Assembly: GCA_964603595.1 (NCBI GenBank)
Contig: CAZRVN010000001.1
Span: 124,001 to 188,000 of the forward strand
From: JAQVEM01 sp964603595
Lineage (GTDB): Bacteria; Actinomycetota; Humimicrobiia; Humimicrobiales; Humimicrobiaceae
Direction: 5' to 3'
DNA length: 64,000 nt
This document shows positions 45,215 through 54,150 of the stretch, in pieces. The notes beneath the pieces were generated by a model, which worked only from the letters and a program-made list of their open reading frames with translations, was not told the DNA's origin and searched no databases. The position numbers and the translations under genes were made by a program. Within the stretch, counting starts at the first letter, position 1. Each line of letters begins with the position of its first letter.

Positions 45215-45590
45215 GAAAGATATAAAAAATTATAGCTATATTATTTTTGGTAATTCTAATGGAATAAAGTTTATATATAATTTTAATACTGAAGATTAAT
45301 CTAATTATAGTCACAAAATAAAGATATTAGCTTTTTTATTAACGTATATTAAATAGAAAAGTGAAAAATATTATATGTGTCCTCTTTCTTGAAAATGAAA
45401 AATTAACAGAAGTAATTACCTCAATAAATTCAATAATTTTATTTATGATACGAATTAAGATCGGTTTTGTAGAAAAAGATATAATTGATATAAATGGCAA
45501 ATATCCTTCAGCTTATGTGTCCTATTTATATTACTGGTATAAAATATTAATTGAATATGATAAAGGAGGTTGTAAATATTAAAGAAAAAA

Positions 45591-45696
45591 GAGATTTGCC
45601 TTTGAACTATAATATAAATCCTAAATTATAGTTACAGCACAGACAAATCTCAAAAAAAATCTATCAGAGCTAATTAAAAATGTAAAGAGGGAGGTG
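45591..45696 (+). ncRNA. Hairpin leader RNA, copy 1 (upstream of decayed transporter)
   Basis: GAGATTTG (45591-45598) pairs with CAAATCTC (45644-45651) as an outer stem. AACTATAAT (45605-45613) pairs with ATTATAGTT (45625-45633) as an inner stem. Then come ATCTATCAGAGCTAATT (45659-45675) and a Shine-Dalgarno-like GGGAGGTG (45689-45696). The same plan, with the outer stem unchanged and the inner stem different but paired, occurs at 51548-51656. I do not recognise the motif as a known riboswitch. Confidence 0.5.
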
Positions 45697-45748
45697 ATTT
45701 AAAATATAAATAAAATATGATGAAGTTTTTATTATTTGCTGTTTTTAA

Positions 45749-46835
45749 TTGAAAGGATCTATAGTCTTTGTGATCTCTGTTTCAGTTATTATATCTTTTT
45801 CGCTGGCTGGATGTGGTGTTAAAACTACAGAGGAGGCTGGAACGGAAGCACAGGAAGAACAGGTTTTTCTCGGATTGGCTGTACATGCAGTCCGTAACAG
45901 CTGGGAAGACCTTTACGTAAAGGCTTTTAAATGATACTGCCAGGAAAAAAGGGATAAAATAAACTTGGAAAGAAGAAGGTTATGAAGCCGCAATCCAGAT
46001 AACCCAGGCAAAAAGATTGATCGATATGGGTATTAACGGCCTGGTTATCTCACCCTGGAACGTTGAAGCACTAACCTCGGTTATGTATTATGCAGAAGAA
46101 AAGGGTGTCCCGGTTGTCTGCACCAATACTACAGTCAACAGCAGTTATCACTTAATGTTCGTAGGATATAGTGCCAAAAGAGGCGGAACACAACTGGGTG
46201 AAAAGATCGTTGAGTACCTGGAAGATAAGTACGGGGAAGCAAAGGGAACTGTTCTTGAATTATCTTCAGGGCTTGGTACCTCTGAAGATGTTATAAGAGG
46301 CGAAGGTTTTCATGAGGTTGTTGACCAGTATGATGGCAATAAGGTAATTACCAAAATTGGTAAATCTGACCAGGAGGAGACCATTGTTCCGGCATTAAGT
46401 GTAACCAAAAACATATTTCTGGGTAGAGTCCTTATAAAAGATAAGATCCTAAAAGTCCTTGATACAAAAAAAATGCAGGAAAAGTCAAAAGAAGTACTTA
46501 AAGAACTCGGACTCCGGGTGTCTGCCGAGCAGGAAGTTAGATTCTGTTCCGGAGGAGAAAGGCAGGGTGTAGCAGTAGCACGTGCTCTGCTGTTTAAAGC
46601 AAAACTGGTTATTTTAGATGAACCAACCCGTGCTATCTCACCAACAGGGGTTAAGAAGGTAATGGACTTTATCAAGGGAATGAAAGACGAAGGTATCGCC
46701 GTTATTTTAATTTCCTATGTATTTCCAATAACTGACCGTTTTGTTATTCTTTCAAGAGGTGAGAAGATACTTGAGAAAAAACAGAAAGATACCTAGGTTG
46801 ATGAATTAACAGACACTTTGCTGGACATACGTTAG
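45749..46835 (+). pseudogene. Decayed ribose-type ABC locus: binding protein fused to ATPase
   Basis: The first part encodes a lipoprotein signal (SFSLAGC) and the start of an RbsB-like sugar-binding protein. The frame shifts at about 45929, and a TAA stands at 45960 in the continuing frame. From about 45966 the protein resumes (EEGYEAAIQITQAKRLID, GINGLVISPWN, GVPVVCTNTTVN). Near 46390 it changes without a stop into the middle of an RbsA-like ATPase: LSVTKNIFLGR, then the ABC signature FCSGGERQGVAVARALL and Walker B LVILDEPTRAISP. The ATPase Walker A half and the C-terminal half of the binding protein are missing, so an internal deletion fused two genes. A further stop at 46794 cuts off VDELTDTLLDIR. 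The segment is richer in G and C than its surroundings, which suggests past transfer. Confidence 0.85.
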
Positions 46836-46966
46836 ATGTAGTGGCTTGTAATCTCCTTGATATTAAATTATAGTCATTTTAGGTTGTGTTTAATGGTCAG
46901 ATGTTAATGGTTATAAGTAAAATTTTATTATTAAATTAAAAATATAATTACCAATAGGAGAAAAAA

Positions 46967-48487
46967 ATGTCAAAATATATTATCACACATGATTTTGGCA
47001 CTACTGGAAATAAAGCGAATCTTTATGATGAGCAGGGAAATTTATTGTATAGTGAATTTTCAGGTTATAAAACCTTTTACCAATATGTGAACTGGGCAGA
47101 AAAAAATACCGAAGATTGGTGGAAAGCTATCTGTATATCGACAAAAGAACTTATTCGTAAGAGTAATATTAATAAAAGTGAAGTAGCTGTTGTCAGTTTT
47201 AGTGCTCAAATGCAGGGGTGCCTACCGCTTAACAAAAAGGGTGAAATACTGAGGATGTCTATTATATGGGCAGACCAGAGAAGTATTAAACAGGCTCGTA
47301 AACTTGAAAAGGAATTGGGAGAAGAAAAGATATACAATATTACCGGTCATAAAATTAGTCCTAGCTATTCATTAGAAAAAATAATGTGGCTCATGGATGA
47401 TGAACCAGATGTCTATAAAAATACATTTAAGTTTGTTCATGCAAAGGATTATATTGTTAGAAGACTAACAGGTAAATTTGTTACTGATTATTCTGATGCA
47501 TCGGGTATGAATCTGTTTGATATTATAAAAAAGAAATGGTCTCCTGAAATATTGAAAGTAGCAAATTTAGATCCTGAAAAATTACCTGAACCACATTGCT
47601 CATTCGATGTCATTGGAGAAGTTTCTTCTTCTGTTGCAGATGAAGTTGGATTGAAAGTAAATACACCCGTAGTTATAGGAACTGGCGATGGAATAGCTGC
47701 AAGTGTAGGGGCTGGCGTAGTAAGTGAGGGGAATGCTTACAATTATATTGGCTCGTCTTCATGGATTGATCTGGTTACAAATAAGCCTATTTTAGATCCT
47801 GAACGTAAAACTTTTAACTGGGTTCATGTTGACCCGAATATGTGTATGCCCTGTGGGACCATGCAATCTGCAGGTGCTTCATATAGCTGGTTAAAAGATA
47901 ATATATGTCTTCTTGAACAAAAAACAGTGGAAAATCTTGATATTAGTCCGTTCGAATTAATGGATATTTCTGTTAAGAATTCTAATCCTACAGCTAACAA
48001 ACTCTTATTTTTACCTTATTTAATGGGTGAGAGAAGTCCACATTGGAATCCGAATGTAAGAGGTGCTTTTATTGGATTATCACTAAAACATAAACGAAAG
48101 GATATTATTCGTTCGGTTATGGAAGGAGTTACTTATAATCTTAAAATGATAAGTGAGATTTTTGAAAATGTTATCGATTTTTTAGATATGAGGGTAATTG
48201 GTGGGGCAAGCACCCCTATCTGGCGAAAAATAATGTCTGATATATATAATAAAAAAGTACTTAAGCCCAAAATACTGGAAGAAGCCACTTCACTTGGAGC
48301 TGCAATTGTTGGTGGAGTTGGTGTTGGCATATTCCACAGTATAGAGGTTGCTGAGAAATTAAACCCGATTACAGAAATTCAAAAACCAAACATGGATAAT
48401 GTTAAAAAATATGAGTCAATGTATGCTATATTTAAAGATTCTTATAACTCACTTGTTGATGTGTACGATAAATTGGCATCATTATAA
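46967..48487 (+). CDS. FGGY-family carbohydrate kinase (xylulokinase-like), first copy
   Basis: A 506-residue sugar kinase. The actin-like ATPase fold begins with the phosphate loop YIITHDFGTTGNKANLYD. The sugar site and catalytic Asp are in SIIWADQRSIKQ and VIGTGDGIAASVGAGVV. The C-terminal FGGY signature and adenosine motif are RSVMEGVTYNLKM and RVIGGASTPIWRKIMSDIY. It resembles XylB, but FGGY enzymes also act on ribulose, fuculose, erythritol and glycerol. It has a ribosome site (TAGGAGAAA) and follows the dead transporter. It shares only general similarity with the second kinase at 55048. Confidence 0.88.
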   Translation: MSKYIITHDFGTTGNKANLYDEQGNLLYSEFSGYKTFYQYVNWAEKNTEDWWKAICISTKELIRKSNINKSEVAVVSFSAQMQGCLPLNKKGEILRMSIIWADQRSIKQARKLEKELGEEKIYNITGHKISPSYSLEKIMWLMDDEPDVYKNTFKFVHAKDYIVRRLTGKFVTDYSDASGMNLFDIIKKKWSPEILKVANLDPEKLPEPHCSFDVIGEVSSSVADEVGLKVNTPVVIGTGDGIAASVGAGVVSEGNAYNYIGSSSWIDLVTNKPILDPERKTFNWVHVDPNMCMPCGTMQSAGASYSWLKDNICLLEQKTVENLDISPFELMDISVKNSNPTANKLLFLPYLMGERSPHWNPNVRGAFIGLSLKHKRKDIIRSVMEGVTYNLKMISEIFENVIDFLDMRVIGGASTPIWRKIMSDIYNKKVLKPKILEEATSLGAAIVGGVGVGIFHSIEVAEKLNPITEIQKPNMDNVKKYESMYAIFKDSYNSLVDVYDKLASL

Positions 48488-48580
48488 TTTTTGAAATATT
48501 AAATTTATTTGGTATTAGTAATAAATATTAATTGTTGTATTTATCTTTTATTATATCTTAATTGAAAGGAAATATTATTG

Positions 48581-48969
48581 ATGAATAATTTAATTGGTAT
48601 TTTAAAGAAAGAAGGCATTGATTCAGCCTGTGGGGAAATTGGTATTAATTTTGAGAAAATTTTTCATAGTGACCTTTGTAATAATCCATATAGAGAACAT
48701 GCATGGTATGTTAACAATCACCCCGAAGTAATTGTTTTTAATGCTGTTCCTGATAAGGATAAACAGGATAGACTTTTCTGGGAAGAGTTGCTCAGGATGC
48801 GTAATAAAAAAAATTTTATCATCACATATTAACACTCTGGAGACCAAAGAATTATGACGAGATTTATGAGGCACCCGAGCATGATGATATACATCCGTAA
48901 CAAATTTTTGGAAATAAGTGGTACGTTGTAAATGATACTGATATGACACCTTTATTACTGCGTAGATAA
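48581..48969 (+). pseudogene. Broken gene of unknown family in the sugar block
   Basis: An 83-codon frame (ATG 48581, ribosome site GAAAGGAAA) ends at 48832. Protein-like sequence continues in another frame with LWRPKNYDEIYEAPEHDDIHP, an in-frame TAA, then QIFGNKWYVVNDTDMTPLLLR up to 48969. The balanced, hydrophobic-patterned composition of both parts suggests one gene broken by a frameshift and a stop. I cannot name the family. It follows the first kinase in the same direction. Confidence 0.5.
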
Positions 48970-49118
48970 GGGAATATATTACTATTTATCTAAAATTATT
49001 ATTTTAAGAATTTAATATTTAAATTTAAATTTATAGTTTCTAAAAAATATAAATTTTTTTCTCTTAAAGACCAGTGTAAGTTTATTAATATAATAAATTT
49101 TTTAAAAAAGGATAAAAA

Positions 49119-50171
49119 ATGAAGGCAATAGTATTTTATGCTCCTGGAGATATGAGGTATGAAGACAGGCCAAAGCCAGATATCGGAGATAACGATCTTA
49201 TAATAAAAGTTAAAGCATGCGCAATATGTGGAACAGATTTAAGGATTTTTAATAGCGGTCATCATGGCTTAAAACCTCCACAAATTATCGGTCATGAAAT
49301 TTCCGGAATAATAGAGGAAAAAGGAAAAAACGTCATGGATTTTAAATTAGATGATAGGGTTGTAGTAGACCCAATTGTGTCGTGTGGATCATGCTACTAT
49401 TGTCAAAAGGGAATGACAAATTTGTGTTTAGATTTTAAAAAGAAAACAAAAGCATTTGGATATTACTATCCTGGAGGTTTTGCAGAATATATGGCAGTTC
49501 CAGATATAGCTATTAAGAGGGGTAATTTGATACGGGTTCCTGATTCCATTTCTTTTGAAGAAGCTGCAATTGCGGAACCAATGGGCTGCGCATTAAATGG
49601 CGAGCTTCTATCACGGACAGGTGATGGTGATACTGTATTAATTATTGGTGGAGGACCTATGGGCGCAATGCATGCTAGTCTGGCCAAAATACTTGGTGCA
49701 ACAAAAATAATAATGTCAGAAATTTCCGATAAAAGGCTTGAGACGACAAGATATAAGAAATTTGCTGATTATTATATAAATCCAGCAAAGGAAGATTTAA
49801 GGAAATTGCTGATTGATATAACTGACGGAATTGGACCAAATGTGATAATAATTGCGGCTCCCTCAGGAAAAGCACAGGAAGAAGCGATAGAACTTGCTGC
49901 AAACAGAGCGCATATATGCTTTTTTGGCGGACTGCCGAAAGATAATAATATTATAAGTATAGATAGCAACATAGTCCATTATAAAGAATTGTTTATAAAT
50001 GGTTCTTCTGGTGCTACAACAAATCAAATAAAGACCTGTATAGATCTTATGAGTAATAATATGATAGATGGTAAAAAATTTATAAGTAAAATAATAAAGC
50101 TCGAGGATTTACCAGCTATTATACCTGAAATAACCGAAGGTAATTATTTAAAAGTAGTTATAAAGCCATAG
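49119..50171 (+). CDS. Zinc-dependent alcohol/polyol dehydrogenase (MDR family)
   Basis: A 350-residue medium-chain dehydrogenase of the sorbitol/threonine dehydrogenase group. The catalytic zinc ligands are in ACAICGTDLRIF and IGHEISGII. The structural zinc site is the Cys4 cluster CGSCYYCQKGMTNLC. The Rossmann motif is VLIIGGGPMGAMHASLAKILGA. In this neighbourhood a sugar alcohol is the likely substrate; the exact one cannot be read. It follows the broken gene by 149 bp and precedes the 495-bp control region of the ABC operon. Confidence 0.9.
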   Translation: MKAIVFYAPGDMRYEDRPKPDIGDNDLIIKVKACAICGTDLRIFNSGHHGLKPPQIIGHEISGIIEEKGKNVMDFKLDDRVVVDPIVSCGSCYYCQKGMTNLCLDFKKKTKAFGYYYPGGFAEYMAVPDIAIKRGNLIRVPDSISFEEAAIAEPMGCALNGELLSRTGDGDTVLIIGGGPMGAMHASLAKILGATKIIMSEISDKRLETTRYKKFADYYINPAKEDLRKLLIDITDGIGPNVIIIAAPSGKAQEEAIELAANRAHICFFGGLPKDNNIISIDSNIVHYKELFINGSSGATTNQIKTCIDLMSNNMIDGKKFISKIIKLEDLPAIIPEITEGNYLKVVIKP

Positions 50172-50666
50172 TCAAATTTTAAATGATAAGTATTTAAAAA
50201 TTTTCTTACAGGAATATATAATCTATAATCTAAATTAATTTACTAATATACTATAAGTAATTTTTGAGATATATATTATTCATATATAAAGTTGTCAGAA
50301 ATATTGTAATGAATTGTTGCATAATAACAAAAATACTCTGGCAGGGTGTACGTGGGTAATAGACAGGTATGTTTAATTAAAGCTCATTAAAGAGCTTAAT
50401 TGCTTAAATTTAATCGTATTATAATATTTTGTCACTTTTATTAACATATGATTTATATAGTGTAATAATTCACTGTGAGTAACAAATTTAATAAAATACA
50501 TTGACAAAGCAAAGAGTAACAAATATAATTTTAATATTAATAAAATTAAGATAAATCATTTTTATTCTATCAAATTATAAAAAATTATAGTTTTTTATCG
50601 AAGTTATTATAGTTATTAAAAAATCTACATATTAAAATATATTAATATAAACTCAAGAGATTTTTA
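50172..50666. other. Control region of the SDR-ABC operon, 495 bp
   Basis: No coding frame. It is very AT-rich. The right half carries the operator and consensus promoter at 50459-50529. About 135 nt of untranslated leader lies between the expected transcription start and the SDR gene. I see no terminator for the upstream dehydrogenase. Confidence 0.6.
50459..50529 (+). promoter_or_regulatory. SorC-type operator and consensus promoter, copy 2
   Basis: The palindrome AGTGTAATAATTCACT (50459-50474) is followed by TTGACA (50501-50506), 17 bp, and TATAAT (50524-50529), a perfect consensus promoter. The operator lies 26 bp before the -35, a position fit for activation. GAGTAACAAATTTAAT and GAGTAACAAATATAAT are direct repeats around the -35 and -10. 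The distance from operator start to -10 is 65 bp, the same as in copy 1 (45144-45214). Confidence 0.75.
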
Positions 50667-51428
50667 ATGATACAAAGTAAGTTTAAAATAAAAAGAACTG
50701 CATTAATAACTGGAGCTGCTCAGGGAATAGGTAAAGCAATAGCTCTTAAATTAATAAGAAATGGTGATTCTGTAATTATTACTGATGTAGATAGTGATAA
50801 ACTTAAAAAAACCGTAGAGGAAATCAAAAAGATCAGTTCAGATTGCTCTTCATATATAGTTGATGTTTCAAAGCCTGATGAGATAAAGAAAGTTATCAAT
50901 CTAATAGTTAATGACAGGGGAAGAATAGATATTCTTATAAACAATGCTGGTATAGCAGCTTTTGGAGGAATAGAGGATGTTACAAATGAAATATTAGATA
51001 AAATGATTGATGTTAATTTTAAAGGAGCTTTTTATCTATGCAGGGAAATTGCTCCTATTATGAAAAAGCAACACTACGGGAAAATTGTTAACATATCTTC
51101 AATAACTGCAAAGAGGGGCGATAATACAACTATGCCATGTTACGGTCCTTCTAAGGGAGCTTTGATAGTTCTTACAAAATCACTGGCAAAACAACTTGGT
51201 CCATTTGGAATAAATATTAATGCAGTAGCGCCTCATGCCATAGATACAAGTATAATGGAGCTATGGGATGATGAGAAAAGAGAAAAAGTTGCAAAAGCTC
51301 TACCTGTTAAAAGGATAGGGAAGCCAGATGATGTAGCATCGGCAGTTTTATTTCTAGTTTCTGATGAATCAAGTTTTATAACAGGCCATGTAATTAATGT
51401 TGATGGCGGCCATTTCATGGATTCTTAA
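50667..51428 (+). CDS. Short-chain dehydrogenase/reductase
   Basis: A 253-residue classical SDR. The cofactor motif is ALITGAAQGIGKAIALKL, the NNAG motif INNAGIAAFG, the active-site Ser and Tyr-Lys are in VNISSITAKRG and CYGPSKGAL, and the end is GHVINVDGGHFMDS. Asp after the second strand (IITDVDSDKL) suggests NAD rather than NADP. It is the first gene after the consensus promoter, so it probably oxidises or reduces the sugar or polyol brought in by the following ABC system. Confidence 0.92.
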   Translation: MIQSKFKIKRTALITGAAQGIGKAIALKLIRNGDSVIITDVDSDKLKKTVEEIKKISSDCSSYIVDVSKPDEIKKVINLIVNDRGRIDILINNAGIAAFGGIEDVTNEILDKMIDVNFKGAFYLCREIAPIMKKQHYGKIVNISSITAKRGDNTTMPCYGPSKGALIVLTKSLAKQLGPFGININAVAPHAIDTSIMELWDDEKREKVAKALPVKRIGKPDDVASAVLFLVSDESSFITGHVINVDGGHFMDS

Positions 51429-51536
51429 TTTAAAAATATATTATTCATATTAAAATTTTATAAAGAATTTATGATGTTTCTTACTATACCTTTTAAAAAA
51501 TTATTAATAAAAAAACGATATGGAGGTGATTGTTGT

Positions 51537-51569
51537 ATGGAAAAAATGAGATTTGCTTGTGACTTATAA
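51537..51569 (+). CDS. Possible 10-residue leader peptide
   Basis: ATG at 51537 follows GGAGGTG at 51522-51528 with 8 nt spacing and encodes MEKMRFACDL and a stop. Its end lies in the 5' arm of the hairpin leader. In copy 1 the matching codons read RFAFEL and a stop, but no start is in frame there, so conservation is only partial. Translation through the outer stem could influence the fold. Confidence 0.3.
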   Translation: MEKMRFACDL

Positions 51570-51656
51570 TATTAAAAAATATTAATCCCTGAGTCCAAAC
51601 AAATCTCAATAAAAATCTACCAGAGATAATTTAGAAAGTAAAGCCAAGAAAGGAGG
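51548..51656 (+). ncRNA. Hairpin leader RNA, copy 2 (upstream of sugar-binding protein)
   Basis: GAGATTTG (51548-51555) pairs with CAAATCTC (51600-51607), identical to copy 1. Inner pairing here is GACT (51561-51564) with AGTC (51592-51595) and TAATATT (51567-51573) with AATATTA (51578-51584). The conserved tail ATCTACCAGAGATAATT (51615-51631) and AGGAGGTTGA (51651-51660) follow. The hairpin spans 60 nt against 61 in copy 1. An alternative pairing of AGATTT with the AAATCT in the tail would break the outer stem, so a two-state switch is conceivable. Confidence 0.55.
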
Positions 51657-51714
51657 TTGATAAATAGGATAACAACATATTTTATTAATGGTTTTTGTAA
51701 TGAAAGGATTTAAA

Positions 51715-53139
51715 ATGAAAAAATCATTATTACGAGGAATAATTTTTATTTTAAGCATATTAATTATAGCGTCATTATCATTATATGCTTGTAAAGAAGA
51801 AACAGATGGAGGAACAGACACGGGTGCAGTAGAAGCTGATGCTGACGCAGATGCCGATGCTGATACCGGAGAAACTGTTACAATAACAATTGCAACGTTG
51901 AACAACCCGGATATGATGATTATGAAAGATTTATCTCCGAATTTTACTGATGAAACAGGTATAGAACTTGAATGGGTTGTTCTTCCCGAAAATGAATTGC
52001 GCCAGAAAGTTACCGAGGACGTAGGACTAGGTGCAGGTCAATTTGACATTGTAACAATCGGTATCATAGAGGTTAAGAACTGGGTGAACTATGAATGGAT
52101 AATTTCCCTGGAGCCGTTCTTTGAAGAGATGAGTGATGATGAAAAAGCAGAGTACGATTATGCTGATGTAATAGAATCTGTAAGGGAAGGTCTTAGTGTA
52201 GATGGTACATTATATGCACTTCCTTTCTACGGAGAATCAAGCATGATTTACTACCGAAAAGACTTATTTGAAGATGCTGGTTTAACTATGCCTGAGGAAC
52301 CAACATGGGATGATATTTATGATCTTGCCAAAGAACTACATGATCCTGGTATTGAACAATATGGTTTAATTCTTCGTGGTCTTCCAGGCTGGGGAGAGAA
52401 CATGGCTATATTTAGTACAATGATTAATGCATTTGGTGCTAGATGGTATGATATGGAATGGAATGCCCAGTTTGATACACCTGAGATGAGAAATGCTTTT
52501 GAAATGTATTATAAGCTCATAAAAGAAGTAGCAGAACCAGGAGCAACCGGAGTAGGATTTACAGAAGGTTTAACACTTATGTCTCAGGGTAAAGGAGCTA
52601 TATGGTATGATTCTACAGTTGCAGCGGGTACTCTAAACAATGAGAATGACTCGGAAGTAGCAGGAAAAATCGGTTACGCACTCGCACCTTCAGCTGCTAA
52701 AGAAAATAACGGGTGGCTGTGGGCATGGTCTCTTGCTATGGAGGCTGCAAGCGATAATCCAGATGAAGCATTTGAATTCCTTACCTGGGCAACAAGCAAG
52801 GATTATAGGGAACTTGTTGCAGAATCAGAGGGCTGGGTTTCTGTACCTTCCGGTTCAAGGGAAAGTACATACACAAATCCCAATTATATAGAAGTTGCAG
52901 ACTTTGCACCGGTTGTGTTGGATTCAATTAAAGCTGTAGATTATAACCATCCAGCATTGGAGGAAACACCTTATATTGGTACACCATTCGTAGTATTTCC
53001 TGAGTGGTCTGAACTTGGTACAGAGGTTGCTCAGATAGTTGGTGCTTATATTTCTGACGATATAACTACTGATGAAGCACTTCAGCAGTGTCAGGATATA
53101 GCAAATCAGGTAGCAAAAGAAGGAGGCTATCAGGAGTAG
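51715..53139 (+). CDS. Sugar ABC transporter substrate-binding lipoprotein (family 1)
   Basis: A 474-residue extracellular solute-binding protein of the MalE/UgpB type. A signal peptide ends in the lipobox LYAC. An unusual linker of alternating Ala and Asp (EADADADADADTGE) follows. The mature domain has FTDETGIELEWVVLPENELRQK, YALPFYGESSMIYYRKDLFEDAGL and QGKGAIWYDSTVAAG, the marks of sugar-binding members. I start at ATG 51715 (MKKSLL) behind AAAGGA; ATG 51700 or 51688 would add 5 or 9 residues. It lies after the hairpin leader and before two permease genes, so uptake of a sugar or polyol is inferred. Confidence 0.93.
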   Translation: MKKSLLRGIIFILSILIIASLSLYACKEETDGGTDTGAVEADADADADADTGETVTITIATLNNPDMMIMKDLSPNFTDETGIELEWVVLPENELRQKVTEDVGLGAGQFDIVTIGIIEVKNWVNYEWIISLEPFFEEMSDDEKAEYDYADVIESVREGLSVDGTLYALPFYGESSMIYYRKDLFEDAGLTMPEEPTWDDIYDLAKELHDPGIEQYGLILRGLPGWGENMAIFSTMINAFGARWYDMEWNAQFDTPEMRNAFEMYYKLIKEVAEPGATGVGFTEGLTLMSQGKGAIWYDSTVAAGTLNNENDSEVAGKIGYALAPSAAKENNGWLWAWSLAMEAASDNPDEAFEFLTWATSKDYRELVAESEGWVSVPSGSRESTYTNPNYIEVADFAPVVLDSIKAVDYNHPALEETPYIGTPFVVFPEWSELGTEVAQIVGAYISDDITTDEALQQCQDIANQVAKEGGYQE

Positions 53140-53268
53140 CACTCTATCTTTGATAAAAATAATTATACGGGAGCATGGTTTTTAGCCTCAGTGTGTTCCC
53201 GTATTATAATATTATGTGTAATATTATAATATTTATATATAATTTAAAAAAAGACTGGATTAAATTAA

Positions 53269-54150
53269 ATGAAGAAAAATATAGGAAGCAGGTTGTTAAC
53301 ATTACCAGCAATTATTGTAGTTTTAATTGTAACACAAATTCCGATTATAATAACTATTTATTACAGTTTATTTAGATGGAGTGTGGTAAGGCCAGACTTA
53401 CCAAATAATTTTGTAGGCTTTAGTTATTATAAAGAATTATTAACAGGAGATACTTTCTGGATTGTATTAAAAAATACAATAAATATTACATTTATACCAC
53501 TGGCTATATGTCTTTTACTTGGAACGTTTCTGGCATTCTTGCTGTATCGTCCTTTTCCAGGTGTAGGAATTGCACGTACACTTTTAATTTCACCTTTTTT
53601 TATCATGGATTCAGTTATAGGTGTCTTCTGGAGAAACGTAATTATGGAACCCACATATGGTCTGATTAGCCAAATCGGAAATTTTTTTGGTATCAGTTTA
53701 AAAAATCTTGAGCTACTAAGTCAGCATCCAATCCTTTTTATAAATACCCTCATTATATGGAAGTGGACCCCCTTCTTTATGCTGGTAGTCATGGCTGGCC
53801 TGCAGTCTATTCCAAATGAAGTAGTGGAAGCATCTTTAATTGATGGGGCAAGTACATGGGGAAGAATACAAAAGATAATTATTCCTATGATAATGAAATA
53901 TATTACTATTAGTTTAATTTTAGGACTTATATTCATACTTAAAACATTTGGCCTTATATTCACAACTACTCTAGGAGGGCCCGGATTTAGCTCCACAAAC
54001 TTTCCTTATTATGTTTATAGAAAGACATTTCTTGGATGGGATGTAGGAAGGGGCTCTGCAATTGCAGTTTTTGTTGTGATTATTTCTCTTGTGATAATTA
54101 TGGCATTATTTAAATTCTTAAGAAAATCAATAGTGGAGGAAGAAATATGA
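53269..54150 (+). CDS. Sugar ABC transporter permease (MalF/UgpA type)
   Basis: A 293-residue permease with six predicted membrane helices. The EAA loop that docks the ATPase reads EASLIDGASTWGRIQKI. It has the LTLPAIIVVLIVTQIP start and the TLGGPGFSSTNFPYYVYRKTF end typical of the family. It overlaps the next permease by 4 bp. No ATPase follows, so a shared MsmK-like ATPase elsewhere is likely. Confidence 0.94.
   Translation: MKKNIGSRLLTLPAIIVVLIVTQIPIIITIYYSLFRWSVVRPDLPNNFVGFSYYKELLTGDTFWIVLKNTINITFIPLAICLLLGTFLAFLLYRPFPGVGIARTLLISPFFIMDSVIGVFWRNVIMEPTYGLISQIGNFFGISLKNLELLSQHPILFINTLIIWKWTPFFMLVVMAGLQSIPNEVVEASLIDGASTWGRIQKIIIPMIMKYITISLILGLIFILKTFGLIFTTTLGGPGFSSTNFPYYVYRKTFLGWDVGRGSAIAVFVVIISLVIIMALFKFLRKSIVEEEI

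Larger units (their letters stand above)
45074..45748. other. Divergent intergenic region with duplicated regulatory elements
   Basis: 675 bp without a gene I can support. It holds a promoter/operator module (45144-45214), about 350 bp of AT-rich sequence with a doubtful 73-codon GTG frame, and the hairpin leader (45591-45696) in front of the decayed transporter. All is consistent with a degenerating copy of the control region at 50459-51700. Confidence 0.6.

Noticed and set aside
45361..45582. A 73-codon GTG frame between the SorC promoter and the hairpin leader
   Set aside because: No ribosome site, no recognisable motif, and composition like the surrounding AT-rich DNA. It may be a gene remnant but I cannot support it as a CDS.
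45591..45651. Hairpin leader as a minus-strand terminator (T runs on that strand)
   Set aside because: The orientation of T runs fits, but no minus-strand gene lies to the right in either copy, and the conserved tail and GGAGG sequences make sense only on the plus strand.
51815..51870. Ala-Asp tract as a DNA repeat or slippage locus
   Set aside because: The codons vary too much to be a simple nucleotide repeat; it is treated as a protein linker.
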